From Trichomonas tenax (taxonomy: Eukaryota > Parabasalia > Trichomonadida > Trichomonadidae), in contig JALKBU010001220.1 of assembly GCA_023091735.1 (NCBI GenBank), positions 1-14,322 of the forward strand: a DNA stretch of 14,322 nt, written 5' to 3'. The first letter of the stretch is position 1. Every line of letters starts with the position of its first letter. Position numbers and translations under genes: made by a program. The notes beneath the pieces were generated by a model. That model was not told the DNA's origin and made no database searches. It worked only from the letters and a program-made list of their open reading frames with translations. Shown here one piece after another: positions 1 to 8,517 of this stretch.

Positions 1-2
1 TT

Positions 3-200
3 CATATTTACCATGCAAGAAGGGATAATTTCGACCGAGTTTCTTGGTTTGGAGTGCAACAAAAATTTGCAATGAACTACGTTTATGGTCTTCATACTCA
101 GCGTGGAGTTTCAATCTATAAATGTCATTATTGTTTAGACTACAAAGATATTTATAACACTTTTTATAAAGGTGACAATTTTTCCCGCGCAAAAAAGTGA
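3..200 (+). CDS. 3' end of an unrecognised gene (partial, 65 codons)
   Basis: Frame 3 is open from the left edge for 65 codons and stops at a TGA at 198-200. The gene starts outside the window. The peptide looks like real protein: it is rich in aromatic and basic residues, with one Trp (about residue 19), a C-H-Y-C cluster near residue 44 and an ending of SRAKK. In DNA of this AT content a chance run of 65 open codons is uncommon, at roughly one percent per frame by my estimate. An internal ATG at 72 could start a 42-residue product, but the frame is open and protein-like before it. I do not recognise the family. The Cys pair might bind metal, but that is a guess. Confidence 0.5.
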   Translation, partial: HIYHARRDNFDRVSWFGVQQKFAMNYVYGLHTQRGVSIYKCHYCLDYKDIYNTFYKGDNFSRAKK

Positions 201-245
201 CAGTTTATTCATGAAAAGCGACTTTAAGGTTCGATGTCACTTTTT
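192..245. repeat. 11-bp inverted repeat straddling the stop of the left-edge gene
   Basis: AAAAAGTGACA at 192-202 pairs perfectly with TGTCACTTTTT at 235-245, with 32 bases between. The left arm contains the TGA at 198-200. Both arms carry the GTCACTTTT word that recurs elsewhere in the window. It could be a 3'-end structure or two Inr-like sites in opposite orientation. Confidence 0.5.
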
Positions 246-608
246 GATGTTCACTTTTGTCCTAGACTCGAAAAAAAATTCTAGGTTCAAACTTTGACTC
301 AAAATTAAAACAATCCAAACAAGAAAAAACGAAACTAATGATGGATTACTGATTAATGATAATTGTATATAAAATTTTATTATTTAATTAGCTTAAAGGA
401 TGAGCTTTAAAAGCTAAAAATGACAAATTTTGGGGAATAAATTATTTTAATGTGCAAAATTTCAGAATTAAAATGTTTGATTTTTCGGATATTTTGGATA
501 TAAATAGGATCTATACATTACACTCAGCCCAAAAGCGCGAAGAAAAACACAATTTACTTAAAATTTTAATTGTCCGATTTGTGAGGAAAAAATATAAAAA
601 ATAAAAAA
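201..608. other. Intergenic AT-rich spacer upstream of the importin-like gene
   Basis: About 400 bases with no credible reading frame. It holds the right arm of the inverted repeat (to 245) and a run of A/T-rich sequence. No good TCA-type initiator is visible in the last 60 bases before the ATG at 609, which are mostly A and T. A GC-richer patch near 526-541 (CAGCCCAAAAGCGCGAAG) is the only distinctive element and could be a promoter motif, but I cannot assign it. Confidence 0.4.
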
Positions 609-2651
609 ATGCAGTCTCTCCTTGACGGAGAACTGATTCTGCATTTGAAAGGTATGTTTGAAGCAGCGCTGAATCCAAACGCGCAGGAGGCGATATACAA
701 AGATCTCCAAAATATGATAGAAAACGTGCCAAACGTGTTATTTGATATCCTAGCAATCCTTAGTGACGAAAGCATTGGCCAAAATATACGTTTTGTGGCT
801 GTCGCCACGCTCAGGAACTATCATAACAATGTTCCTGAGGAGTCTAAACCCATTTTTTTGCAAAATGTTTTCACTTACTTGGAATCTGCCATCCAAAATC
901 CAGAATCCGTCCTAACGAACCAACTGCAAGCGCTTTTCGCAACGATGTTTAGTACATACAGTTCACAATATTATGAAAATCCGACTTCGGTTGTTTTCGA
1001 TTTACTTTCGAAAGATAATACTGCATCGCTCGGAATGCAGTGCATGCAGGATCAAATACAGCACAATATTTTACCTACCGATGAATTATTACAACATTTA
1101 CTCATTTATATTGTTGATAATTACGCCTCAACGAAATTATGCGAACAATCGCTGCAGCTGATCAACTCTATACTCCTCAAATGGCCGGAAAATTACTTAC
1201 AATTTGGTTTAGAACATGTTCTTGCAGCGATTGATGAATTCGCCGTCAAATACAATGTTAAAGCACTTTCGTACGGTTATTCTATACTGGGAATTGTCTT
1301 CTATCACACTAGTGATGAAACACTTGCTGAATTAGTCGCAAACTTAATACAGACACAAGATCAGACAACATTAATAGACTTAATGGAAGCATTCATGAGT
1401 TTCGAAATCATACCATTCGATGTAAATATCGTCGCTGCGCTTTTTATTAGATTAGCGGATCAAGACGAATCAGGGGAAGGATCTGATTTCGCGTTCATGT
1501 GTCAGTTCGTTTTGCACAACCTTTCACTCGAAAATCCGGAACGTGTCAGCGAAATAATTATGCCTTTGTTATCTCAGTGTGAAAATGACGCACAGATCAT
1601 TCGAACAATAGCAACGATCGACATGGAGCCACAAAATCCACATGACTTCATCCCTTTGATTCTACAACACTTAGAAGATGAATTAAGAGGAGATTCAGTC
1701 CTTTGTCTTCAAAATATATGCTTAAATGATCCGAGATATGCAGCGAGCACAGCCGAAGTAATCATTCCTCTGATGCAAGATAACGACTCAGATGTCAGAG
1801 ACAAAGTTTATTTTACATTGAAAGAAATTTTCCCTTGTCAAGAAGCGAAACCGGAATGGCTTGAACCGCTATTCAATAATGTCAAAGTTTTACCAGAGAC
1901 AATCACAGTGATGCAAATTTTATCTCAATATCTCGAATGCGATTTAGTATTCCCAGAATCTCACATTGAGGAGCTTCTTGGGTACTTCATCGAGCTATTT
2001 ATTACAGGAGAAGTCGAGGATTCATTACTTAGAACAATTGCTGTAATTTTGTCTCAATTAGTCCAGAAACACGAATCAGTCGCTCACTCTATCGCAGAGC
2101 AGATCATTTGTCGCTCAACAGAACTCCTTGAAGTCATTAATGACGATTTATACGAAAGTTTGTGCGGATTCGTCAACGCTTTGTATTCAAGGATCGGAGC
2201 TCCATTAAATGGAGAGCAGTTCTTTATAACATTTGTCCAGTTGATGACAAAAGTGATGCCTGCAAGATGGAACTCAATAACAAAAGAAGAATCATTTAGT
2301 TTCATGTCAAGCCTATTTAAGTTCGCTCCTGAGATGACACAAGAGTTTGTAGGCCATTGGTTGGTTGTGACAGCTTATTTCTTCGAGAAAACTTCTGTTA
2401 TGAGTATTCCAACAATATGCAATTTTTGGATCTCCCATATAAAGATGTTTGACAGACAGCACACTATGGCGCTGACTTCCGGTGTGTGTAACCTTTATGC
2501 TAAGAGATTTTCTGAAGTTGATTCAAAATCTGAATTATTCTCATTGCTATCGCATCTTATTTCTCATCTGCAAGAATTTGGACCTGTTGAGCCTAACATT
2601 ATTGGCTTCTACAGCTCATTACAAAAAGTATTTTCAACACCAGAAGAATAA
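609..2651 (+). CDS. Importin-beta-like karyopherin (HEAT repeats)
   Basis: This 680-residue, largely alpha-helical protein resembles nuclear transport receptors of the importin-beta family, which bind Ran-GTP and carry cargo through nuclear pores. The N-terminal part (about residues 8-95) follows the importin-N pattern: a NPNAQEAIYKDL segment, then VLFDILAILSD, then QNIRFVAVATLRNY and a following helix. Later helices look like degenerate HEAT repeats; the clearest (about residues 385-410) contains DNDSDVRDKVYFTLKEIFP. Family members are usually 850-1200 residues, so this one is short. No frameshift is evident and the stop is a clean TAA. The ATG is the first in its frame and follows a poly-A-rich leader. 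The PMT gene lies 228 bases downstream on the same strand. I cannot tell which karyopherin it is; another HEAT scaffold protein is the main alternative. Confidence 0.72.
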   Translation: MQSLLDGELILHLKGMFEAALNPNAQEAIYKDLQNMIENVPNVLFDILAILSDESIGQNIRFVAVATLRNYHNNVPEESKPIFLQNVFTYLESAIQNPESVLTNQLQALFATMFSTYSSQYYENPTSVVFDLLSKDNTASLGMQCMQDQIQHNILPTDELLQHLLIYIVDNYASTKLCEQSLQLINSILLKWPENYLQFGLEHVLAAIDEFAVKYNVKALSYGYSILGIVFYHTSDETLAELVANLIQTQDQTTLIDLMEAFMSFEIIPFDVNIVAALFIRLADQDESGEGSDFAFMCQFVLHNLSLENPERVSEIIMPLLSQCENDAQIIRTIATIDMEPQNPHDFIPLILQHLEDELRGDSVLCLQNICLNDPRYAASTAEVIIPLMQDNDSDVRDKVYFTLKEIFPCQEAKPEWLEPLFNNVKVLPETITVMQILSQYLECDLVFPESHIEELLGYFIELFITGEVEDSLLRTIAVILSQLVQKHESVAHSIAEQIICRSTELLEVINDDLYESLCGFVNALYSRIGAPLNGEQFFITFVQLMTKVMPARWNSITKEESFSFMSSLFKFAPEMTQEFVGHWLVVTAYFFEKTSVMSIPTICNFWISHIKMFDRQHTMALTSGVCNLYAKRFSEVDSKSELFSLLSHLISHLQEFGPVEPNIIGFYSSLQKVFSTPEE

Positions 2652-2863
2652 TTTTATTGTTATTAGTATATTATCCCTTAATTCACCCTTTGTATGTAAT
2701 TTCCCATTTATGTTTTGATTTTATAAAGCTTTTTTTCACCATCGCGAAAATTTTTTTTAATTTTCAATTTTTTGTTAAATTTATGTTATACATACACATG
2801 TGAAGTCATCCATATGATTAAAATTCTTGATTTTATTGTATGACATGTAAATAAATTTATTTG

Positions 2864-2875
2864 TCATAAATCATG
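2864..2875 (+). promoter_or_regulatory. Candidate trichomonad initiator (Inr) of the PMT gene
   Basis: TCATAAATCATG starts 16 bases before the ATG at 2880. It fits most of the trichomonad consensus TCAYTWYTCATT, with the expected TCA and a second TCAT at the right spacing. The transcription start would be the A at 2866, giving a 14-base 5' leader. Mismatches at two internal positions keep this tentative. Confidence 0.45.
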
Positions 2876-2879
2876 TGTT

Positions 2880-4310
2880 ATGCCTGAAACACGATATTTC
2901 ACTATATATGATTCCATTATTATTGTTATATTGGGTTTCACTGCTGCAGCACTACGACTTTATCATATAGAATCTCCTAATTCTACAGTTTTTGATGAAG
3001 TTTATTTTGGAAATTTCACAAATTTCTATATAAAGCATAACTATTTCTTCGATATTCACCCTCCGCTTGGAAAATTGATTATGGCTGGAATAGCAAAAAT
3101 GACACAATATAAAGGAAATATTAGATTTAACAAAAAATCAAATGAAATATATGAAAATAACGAAATTTCTTATGTATCTTTGCGTCTCACTCCAATTGTA
3201 TTCCAATCATTATGTTTTCCACTGATTTACTTAAGTTTAAGATGTTTTGATTTTTCATATTCGACATCTTTCGCTGCTGCTATTATACTGATTGCAGATA
3301 CATCTATAGCGTCCGAAGGAAAGTACATTTTATCTGATGGACTTCTTCATTTCTTTTCTTGTTTGCATATCTTCGCTCTTTCATTATTATATGCGCAGGA
3401 TTTATATATACAGGAATTTTTCTGCGGAATTACACTTGGGTGTGCAATATGCTGCAAAAACACGGCATTAGGTTTAATAATTTTAACAGCTGCCATTCAA
3501 ATCTATTGGATATACGAAAACAGACCAGACATCATCAATATCTATCAGCGAGCTGCGTTAATTCTTTTACCTGCAGCATTTGTATATTTCTTCGCATTTT
3601 CTGCTCATTTCATGCTTGTTTGGAACAAAATGGATAATATTGGGTATATTGATGAAAATGGCAATAATAATATGCTTACTCCTGGAAAATATCAAGGAAA
3701 TTTGTTATCTAATGGTAATATATTAGTTAAAATCATTAAACTTGTTCTGAATATGCATCACAGTAATATGAAGATCACAACACCACACCATTCAGGCTCA
3801 ATGCCATTATATTGGCCATTTTTACAAGATCGAAGAGTTTTATTCTATTTCGAAAATGGAATAATAATAGCATGCATAGGTAATCCATTTGTTTACTATT
3901 TCTCATCTATTTTTGTTATATTATCGATTCTTTTAATTTTCAAACTCGATCATAGACATTTCTTCTTATTCTTCGGATGGTTTATTTCATATATTCCATT
4001 CGTTCTCATTCCCCGTTCAATGTTTTTGTATCACTACATTATTCCTCTGATATTTGCTGTCATGTGTTCGTGTGCAACAATAGAATCCCTCCTTCCCAAA
4101 GTATTATCAAGATCATTATTATATATTGTTATAATATTATCGATCTACGGATATATCTATTTCTCGCCATATGTTTATGGCTCATTTTGTCCAAATTGTG
4201 ACAAAACGAAGATGTGGGATATCCAATGGATTCACGGGCATAAGAATCCACAAGAAATCGAACTCGATGAAGATACAACAACAGTAATGTTTACAGCATT
4301 ACCAGAGTAA
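2880..4310 (+). CDS. Protein O-mannosyltransferase, PMT family, apparently without a MIR domain
   Basis: A 476-residue polytopic ER protein of the dolichyl-phosphate-mannose:protein mannosyltransferase family, which transfers mannose to Ser/Thr of secretory proteins. Family marks are the acidic pair D39-E40 in VFDEVYFG (the catalytic loop-1 DE motif), FDIHPPLGK at 58-65, R102 in LRLTPIVFQSL, and EGKYILSDGLLHFF at 146-159. The C-terminal membrane domain starts near PLYWPFL (309-315) and has GNPFVYYFS (334-342) and FLYHYIIPL (382-390). There are roughly ten hydrophobic segments. Eukaryotic PMTs are usually 700-900 residues, with three MIR repeats in the large luminal loop; here only about 60 residues (244-305) occupy that place. 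A bacterial-type ArnT-like or PMT-like enzyme is the main alternative. The frame is intact. It converges on the U2AF-like gene 49 bases away. Confidence 0.85.
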   Translation: MPETRYFTIYDSIIIVILGFTAAALRLYHIESPNSTVFDEVYFGNFTNFYIKHNYFFDIHPPLGKLIMAGIAKMTQYKGNIRFNKKSNEIYENNEISYVSLRLTPIVFQSLCFPLIYLSLRCFDFSYSTSFAAAIILIADTSIASEGKYILSDGLLHFFSCLHIFALSLLYAQDLYIQEFFCGITLGCAICCKNTALGLIILTAAIQIYWIYENRPDIINIYQRAALILLPAAFVYFFAFSAHFMLVWNKMDNIGYIDENGNNNMLTPGKYQGNLLSNGNILVKIIKLVLNMHHSNMKITTPHHSGSMPLYWPFLQDRRVLFYFENGIIIACIGNPFVYYFSSIFVILSILLIFKLDHRHFFLFFGWFISYIPFVLIPRSMFLYHYIIPLIFAVMCSCATIESLLPKVLSRSLLYIVIILSIYGYIYFSPYVYGSFCPNCDKTKMWDIQWIHGHKNPQEIELDEDTTTVMFTALPE

Positions 4311-4359
4311 TTATATTTTTTTTGTTATTTAAATATTAATACATTATTTACAACATATA

Positions 4360-5553
4360 TTATTGCTCTTCTATTGAAGTAATAACAATTCTACCGCCAT
4401 ATCTTCGTCCAGACAATGCAATTTGGGCCTTTTTTGCGGCTTCTGGGGCTAAAAATCTAACTTTAACAACAGCGTATTCAGAATGTATTGGAAGTTGTTC
4501 AATGTGAATGTCAGAAACTATTCCATGCTTTGAACATTCCTGCTCCATGTCTGATATAATCTCATCAACCATATCCTGCTCATAAAGAACAAGAGACTTA
4601 ACAACGTTGTATATATATAACACGCAGCCATCCACCGGTTGCAATTCTTCGACTTCTGTCGATACAGGAACAGCGGCAGCAATGTCTGGATTTAATATAT
4701 CAGGAATATTGCTATCGCTCAATAAGTTGGGATTAATCGTAGCGCGATATGAAGATTGTCCGGCAGCAATCTGCATACGCAAAATACTGCTTTGCGGTGA
4801 ATTTTTAGAGTCTTCGTTTTCATCAAAACAAATCTTTGCTTTAATTAAACTATCATTATAATATGTTCCATTGATTGAGTACGCAGCAAAATGAGCAGTT
4901 TCTGGGTTTTCTAAGTCAACGTAAGCAAAATCACATTCATTCGGAATATAAGTATTTTTAACAGGGAATTTCGGCTCAAAAATAGACCTAAGCATCCCAT
5001 CTGTGATCTGTTCTGAAGAAATTTGGATGAAAATTGGATTCGAAATCGAATTTTGCTGATTTTGGAATGAATCTTCAGATGATTGTGAATTTTCTTGATG
5101 CCAAAGGAATGACATCATAATATTGTTAATAGTTATAGCCCTTTCAAGTTGCATCATAGCTTCTGCATCTTTTTGCGATTTAAATTCGATTACTGCTGAA
5201 TATTTTTGAGGCATGTATTCGATTTTCTCAATAGGATCCTCATCTGTGATAAGTTTTCGCTTAAGAAGTGTGCTAACAATGATTTCTTTAAGAGCTTCAG
5301 CAGAAGTACCTAAAGAAACGTTACAAGCGATGATTTTGCGTTTGGCTGCAGCAGCATCATGTTGTATTTTCGAAGGTAAAGCAATTCCATTCGTTGTTTT
5401 AAGTTTTTTAACCAATTCTAATATTTCGGGTCGATATGGAAGCGAAATTCCTGGTGGAAGACCAAGAGTATAACCCATTGACTCGTATTCTTCTGGTCCA
5501 ACGAACCATCCGCCTTTTAATTTTTGTGGATTAACATAAGAAGCATCAAACAT
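4360..5553 (-). CDS. U2AF2: U2AF large subunit (U2AF65-like splicing factor)
   Basis: This 397-residue nuclear RNA-binding protein would recognise the 3' splice-site region and help recruit U2 snRNP. Three RRM-type domains are visible. RRM1 is about residues 72-152, with a weak RNP2 (KIIACNVS) and an RNP1-like YSAVIEFKS. RRM2 is about 173-243, with PIFIQIS and CDFAYVDLEN. The C-terminal U2AF-homology motif is about 311-395: VLYIYNVVK, an acidic helix EQDMVDEIISDMEQECSKHG, and GRRYGGR at 383-388, where the usual R-x-F is R-x-Y. Near the N-terminus KLKGGW (W16) followed by GLPPG resembles the U2AF35-binding ligand motif. The RS domain of animal proteins is missing. Human U2AF65 is 475 residues. 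Convergent with the PMT gene, divergent from the small acidic gene 212 bases away. Confidence 0.85.
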   Translation of the reverse strand: MFDASYVNPQKLKGGWFVGPEEYESMGYTLGLPPGISLPYRPEILELVKKLKTTNGIALPSKIQHDAAAAKRKIIACNVSLGTSAEALKEIIVSTLLKRKLITDEDPIEKIEYMPQKYSAVIEFKSQKDAEAMMQLERAITINNIMMSFLWHQENSQSSEDSFQNQQNSISNPIFIQISSEQITDGMLRSIFEPKFPVKNTYIPNECDFAYVDLENPETAHFAAYSINGTYYNDSLIKAKICFDENEDSKNSPQSSILRMQIAAGQSSYRATINPNLLSDSNIPDILNPDIAAAVPVSTEVEELQPVDGCVLYIYNVVKSLVLYEQDMVDEIISDMEQECSKHGIVSDIHIEQLPIHSEYAVVKVRFLAPEAAKKAQIALSGRRYGGRIVITSIEEQ

Positions 5554-5753
5554 TATTTCTAAATTCAGGCAATTATTGATATTTTACATGTCAAAATTAC
5601 CTCCTTTACACGTCAAAAGATAATGACACACACAAAAAAAATTGAAATGTCAACATTATTTTGATGATGTAAATGTGAATGATATCCAATAATATATTGA
5701 TTTTCAACATTGTTTCAATTTTGTGAGTATTTGAAACAACTTCCAAAATCAAA

Positions 5754-5762
5754 TCATTTTCC
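5754..5762 (+). promoter_or_regulatory. Candidate Inr of the small acidic-protein gene
   Basis: TCATTTTCC matches the trichomonad Inr core TCAYTWY exactly over its first seven bases. The predicted start, the A at 5756, lies 10 bases before the ATG at 5766. Position and match support both the promoter and the start codon chosen for the downstream gene. Confidence 0.55.
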
Positions 5763-5765
5763 AGG

Positions 5766-6086
5766 ATGGATCTTGGAGAGTATAAAATAGAGTTGAGCAA
5801 AGACTTCACCAATTTTGGAATTCACTCAATCCGATGCATCTTTGCAGGAAGGGATAAACTCTTCCAGAGACAATGTAACTGTTATGACGTTAGATACCCA
5901 AAAAAAAAACAAATTTCTGAATATGAGGAAGAAGAGAAAGAATGTGATGATGAAGAAGAATATTATGACTATCAAACGTTTCTCTTGTTTGGAGATCTAA
6001 AGTTCTATGCAACAAAGGAAAATCCAGTGTTTACACTCACAATACCAAACGGTCACGAATATATTTACTGTCTGAGGATGCAATAG
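5766..6086 (+). CDS. Small acidic protein of unknown function (106 aa)
   Basis: The frame starts at the first ATG after a good Inr match and runs 106 codons to TAG. The product has three parts: an N-terminal stretch (residues 1-45) with Cys and aromatic residues, a strongly acidic Glu/Asp/Tyr centre (about 50-67, YEEEEKECDDEEEYYDY), and a C-terminal stretch (68-106) of alternating hydrophobic residues ending in YIYCLRMQ. The alternation suggests beta strands around an acidic loop. That layout is loosely like small acidic chaperones such as nucleoplasmins, but I see no diagnostic motif and do not assign it. A run of nine A inside the frame (5901-5909) is a place where a sequencing error could shift the frame. 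It is divergent from the U2AF-like gene and may share its 212-base upstream region. Confidence 0.55.
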   Translation: MDLGEYKIELSKDFTNFGIHSIRCIFAGRDKLFQRQCNCYDVRYPKKKQISEYEEEEKECDDEEEYYDYQTFLLFGDLKFYATKENPVFTLTIPNGHEYIYCLRMQ

Positions 6087-6740
6087 ATGAAGCATGTTGT
6101 GCACATGGACACATTATGGTCTTTTAGTTATAATATAATTGCTCGATATTGTTTATTGAAATAAACTTTTTGGTGAGGAATAAGGTTTAAGGATTTGTGA
6201 ACAGTTTTTTGCTTTAGAACAATTCTATTGTTGTTACCAGGGAATGTACACATAATGTTTTTATATGCATGATATACATAGTATTATAATATATTTATAT
6301 GCTAAAAGCTAAGATGTCTAAATTTGAACCATTTTAGAAAAGTTACTTTTTGTAAACTTTTCAAAATATGTCACTTTTGTCAAGAATGATGTTTTTCGAT
6401 TATTGTAGAATTATTGCTCAGAAAGTTTCCCCTTGATTTCCAAAATTTACCCTTATTTACTAATGGATTTAACCTTATATTGATTCGCAATTCCTATTTT
6501 GGGACTTGAGCGGTTTCCGCAACATGACACAACTTTACAAATCCTCTCAAAATTGAGAGCCAATTTTGCGTGAAGTCACGGAAGCTCGAAAAAATTGAAT
6601 ACTTTTAGGCAAGATTTGAGAGGGCCAAAATGTTAACGTCATTGCAAAGTCACTTTTGGTGATTCTTGCTTCACGTTGAAGCCTGCTCACCATACTTGCA
6701 CCACAGATATTCCATCCTGTGGAGATGATAAGAGTCTTAA
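6087..6740. other. Start of the gene-poor region; nothing coding seen
   Basis: No intact frame. Features seen are two GTCACTTTT words (6370-6378 and 6649-6657) and two inverted repeats. One pairs GAAAAGTT (6337-6344) with AACTTTTC (6355-6362). The other pairs CTCTCAA (6544-6550) with TTGAGAG (6553-6559). One member of a 22-base repeat lies at 6115-6136. Base composition turns less AT-rich after about 6640, just before a possible gene relic. Confidence 0.4.
6115..6136 (+). repeat. 22-base direct repeat, copy 1
   Basis: The block beginning TATGGTCTTTTAGTTATAAT is identical over 22 bases to 8496-8517. It lies just downstream of the small acidic gene. The flanking bases do not match well. Confidence 0.6.
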
Positions 6741-6923
6741 GCCGAGTCGATTCAAGTTGACCAGCATGAGATACAAATCAAAGTCCGTCAAAACAACAAA
6801 ACCGACAGAATCCAGTTGACACACGATAACTTGGCTATAGCAATTGCATATTACGTTGTCAAATTATATCTCGAAAAATTTCAAAATAATGCAAACCTTC
6901 GATTTCATATTTTTATCAACTAA
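6741..6923 (+). pseudogene. Possible gene relic (60 open codons, no start)
   Basis: After a TAA at 6738-6740 this frame is open for 60 codons to a TAA at 6921. The peptide has a protein-like composition, including HEIQIKVRQNNKTDRIQL and a following NLAIAIAYYVVKLYLEKF. Local GC is higher than in the surrounding desert, as expected of former coding sequence. The opposite strand is also open for more than 50 codons in one frame, so chance is possible. No family is recognised. Confidence 0.25.
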
Positions 6924-7767
6924 CACGGATTTTTAGCGATAGCCAAAGCAGAAGCAGCGTATATCCTACCAAATCTCTGTATTACAGCAATCATGGGCTT
7001 GTTTTTAAATATTGCCAATTTTTAATAACACCCTTCCATGATACACACCATCGGATTTTTGTTGTTCTGTATGTTCTAAGCATATTGGCTTCTATTTAGC
7101 TGTTCTATTTCAATTATATAAAATTCGCAAAAAAATGTTGTCAATTTATTGGCTATTACTCGGTATAGTTACATTTCTAACGTGCGTTAGAATATTGTTT
7201 CATTACATACATAAGACTATTTATACTTTTCAATGTTCAAAAAAACTCAAACATCCTATAGCTAACATTTATATCTAGAATTGAGATTACATACGTTGGG
7301 AGAATATGTCCAATTGAAGAAACCGGTGGATGTCCAAAATATATATGTTCCTATTTTAGATTTTTATCATATCTTTGAATAAACATGTTTTATAGCTCAT
7401 ATATACTGTTTTTTTTCTATATATTCTATATATAAAATGCATATTGTCAGTTGATCTATATATGTGCATTTGATTTTTTGTGTGAATATTTTGGGCTGTA
7501 ATTCATTATACAATAAGATAGTATTTATTAGAAGAAACAAATAATGTAAATCCAATGATATTAAAGACGAGCTCGATTAATTTAATAATGCAAAATATCG
7601 AAAAGTATATTTATGTGCACTTACTATACACAAATCATACAGCGTAACGCAGTTAATGTATTTGTGAGTTAGTTGTTTCTTAAAATCGAATTGTTGTATT
7701 TCGCATATATTATAAACGTGCATCATTGTGACGATTTGAGTATTATGAATAGTGATTTTGCATAGGG
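6924..7767. other. AT-rich desert; nothing seen
   Basis: About 850 bases of low-GC sequence with frequent stops in every frame, TATA-like runs around 7380-7470 and no repeat or RNA gene that I can recognise. Confidence 0.4.
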
Positions 7768-8045
7768 ATGCTGATGTGTATCATTGTAGCGTATCAGATC
7801 TTCTCAATACGCACTGTAGAAAAAGATAAATTTTTCGAGATTTCGGTCTTACCGACAATGACGTGCTTGGATGGTGGCATTGATACATATAGAATATGAA
7901 GCATACATCAACAAGAGATAACGCCATGGTTTCAAACTGGAACAAAGATGCGATTTGTATCTCGGTAACCAGAATGAAAATTATGATTTTCTTTGATGAA
8001 ATCAAAGATACAAAAGGACTTAAAGAAGAATATGCTGTTAAATAA
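7768..8045 (+). pseudogene. Possible frameshifted gene relic (two overlapping short frames)
   Basis: An ATG at 7768 opens 43 codons ending in TGA at 7897-7899. That stop overlaps an ATG (7896-7898) opening 49 codons to TAA at 8043-8045. The peptides contain RTVEKDKFFEISVLP and KIMIFFDEIKDTKGLKEEY, which read like protein. One frameshift would join them to about 90 residues. The family is unknown, and the antisense frame of 89 codons over the same stretch shows that chance openness is possible here. Confidence 0.25.
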
Positions 8046-8150
8046 ACCAAAATTTTATCCGACCGAACAAAAAGTGAGATTGAATAGTTTACAGTTGCAT
8101 CAAGTTGCGGAAAGGTGACAGGTCTCCCTATTATTTCGGATTTGAAGAAT

Positions 8151-8344
8151 AAAGGGTACTTTATTCCAATAGACTATATCGACTTAAGTCTTAATTCCAA
8201 TAGGGGCAATAATTCCATATATTTATGGCAAATCGGATAAACTCCATTATTCCAATGACAAATTCCGGCGGTTATTCCTAATTGAGTTTATCCGGAAAAA
8301 GGGTACTTAATTCTGTTAAACTATTTTATTCCGATAAAGTCCAT
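8151..8344 (+). repeat. ATTCC-rich repeat block, copy A
   Basis: Contains seven ATTCC words, a direct pair AAAGGGTACTT (8151-8161 and 8298-8308), a 10-bp palindrome GACTTAAGTC (8181-8190), and an 11-bp inverted repeat pairing CGGATAAACTC (8234-8244) with GAGTTTATCCG (8284-8294). The segment with GGCGGTTATTCC (8267-8278) is also found, in reverse orientation, in the block at 10890-11210. It appears to be a diverged copy of the same element. Confidence 0.55.
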
Positions 8345-8495
8345 TCTATAGCCCATAGGGATGCTATGTTTCAGAGGATTCTTCGAAAAACGAATCTTGG
8401 TGTTCAAGAGATTTCAAGAATCCAAAGTGACGGTTTTCCCCAATGGAGGCCTTGAGCACCCGAGATCCACAGTTAGACTTCCAAACGATGTGTGC

Positions 8496-8517
8496 TATGG
8501 TCTTTTAGTTATAATAT
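8496..8517 (+). repeat. 22-base direct repeat, copy 2
   Basis: Identical to 6115-6136 over 22 bases, 2.4 kb downstream in the same orientation. The next bases differ. Confidence 0.6.

Noticed and set aside
511..808. Two minus-strand frames of 80-81 codons
   Set aside because: They overlap the conserved N-terminal part of the importin-like gene on the other strand and show no protein features.
6918..6927. Intron 3' motif at ACTAACACGG
   Set aside because: It resembles the trichomonad branch/3' motif but lacks the closing ACAG, and no matching 5' site with flanking coding sequence was found.
7781..8050. 89-codon minus-strand frame
   Set aside because: Hydrophobic low-complexity product antisense to the more protein-like plus-strand frames; no family features.
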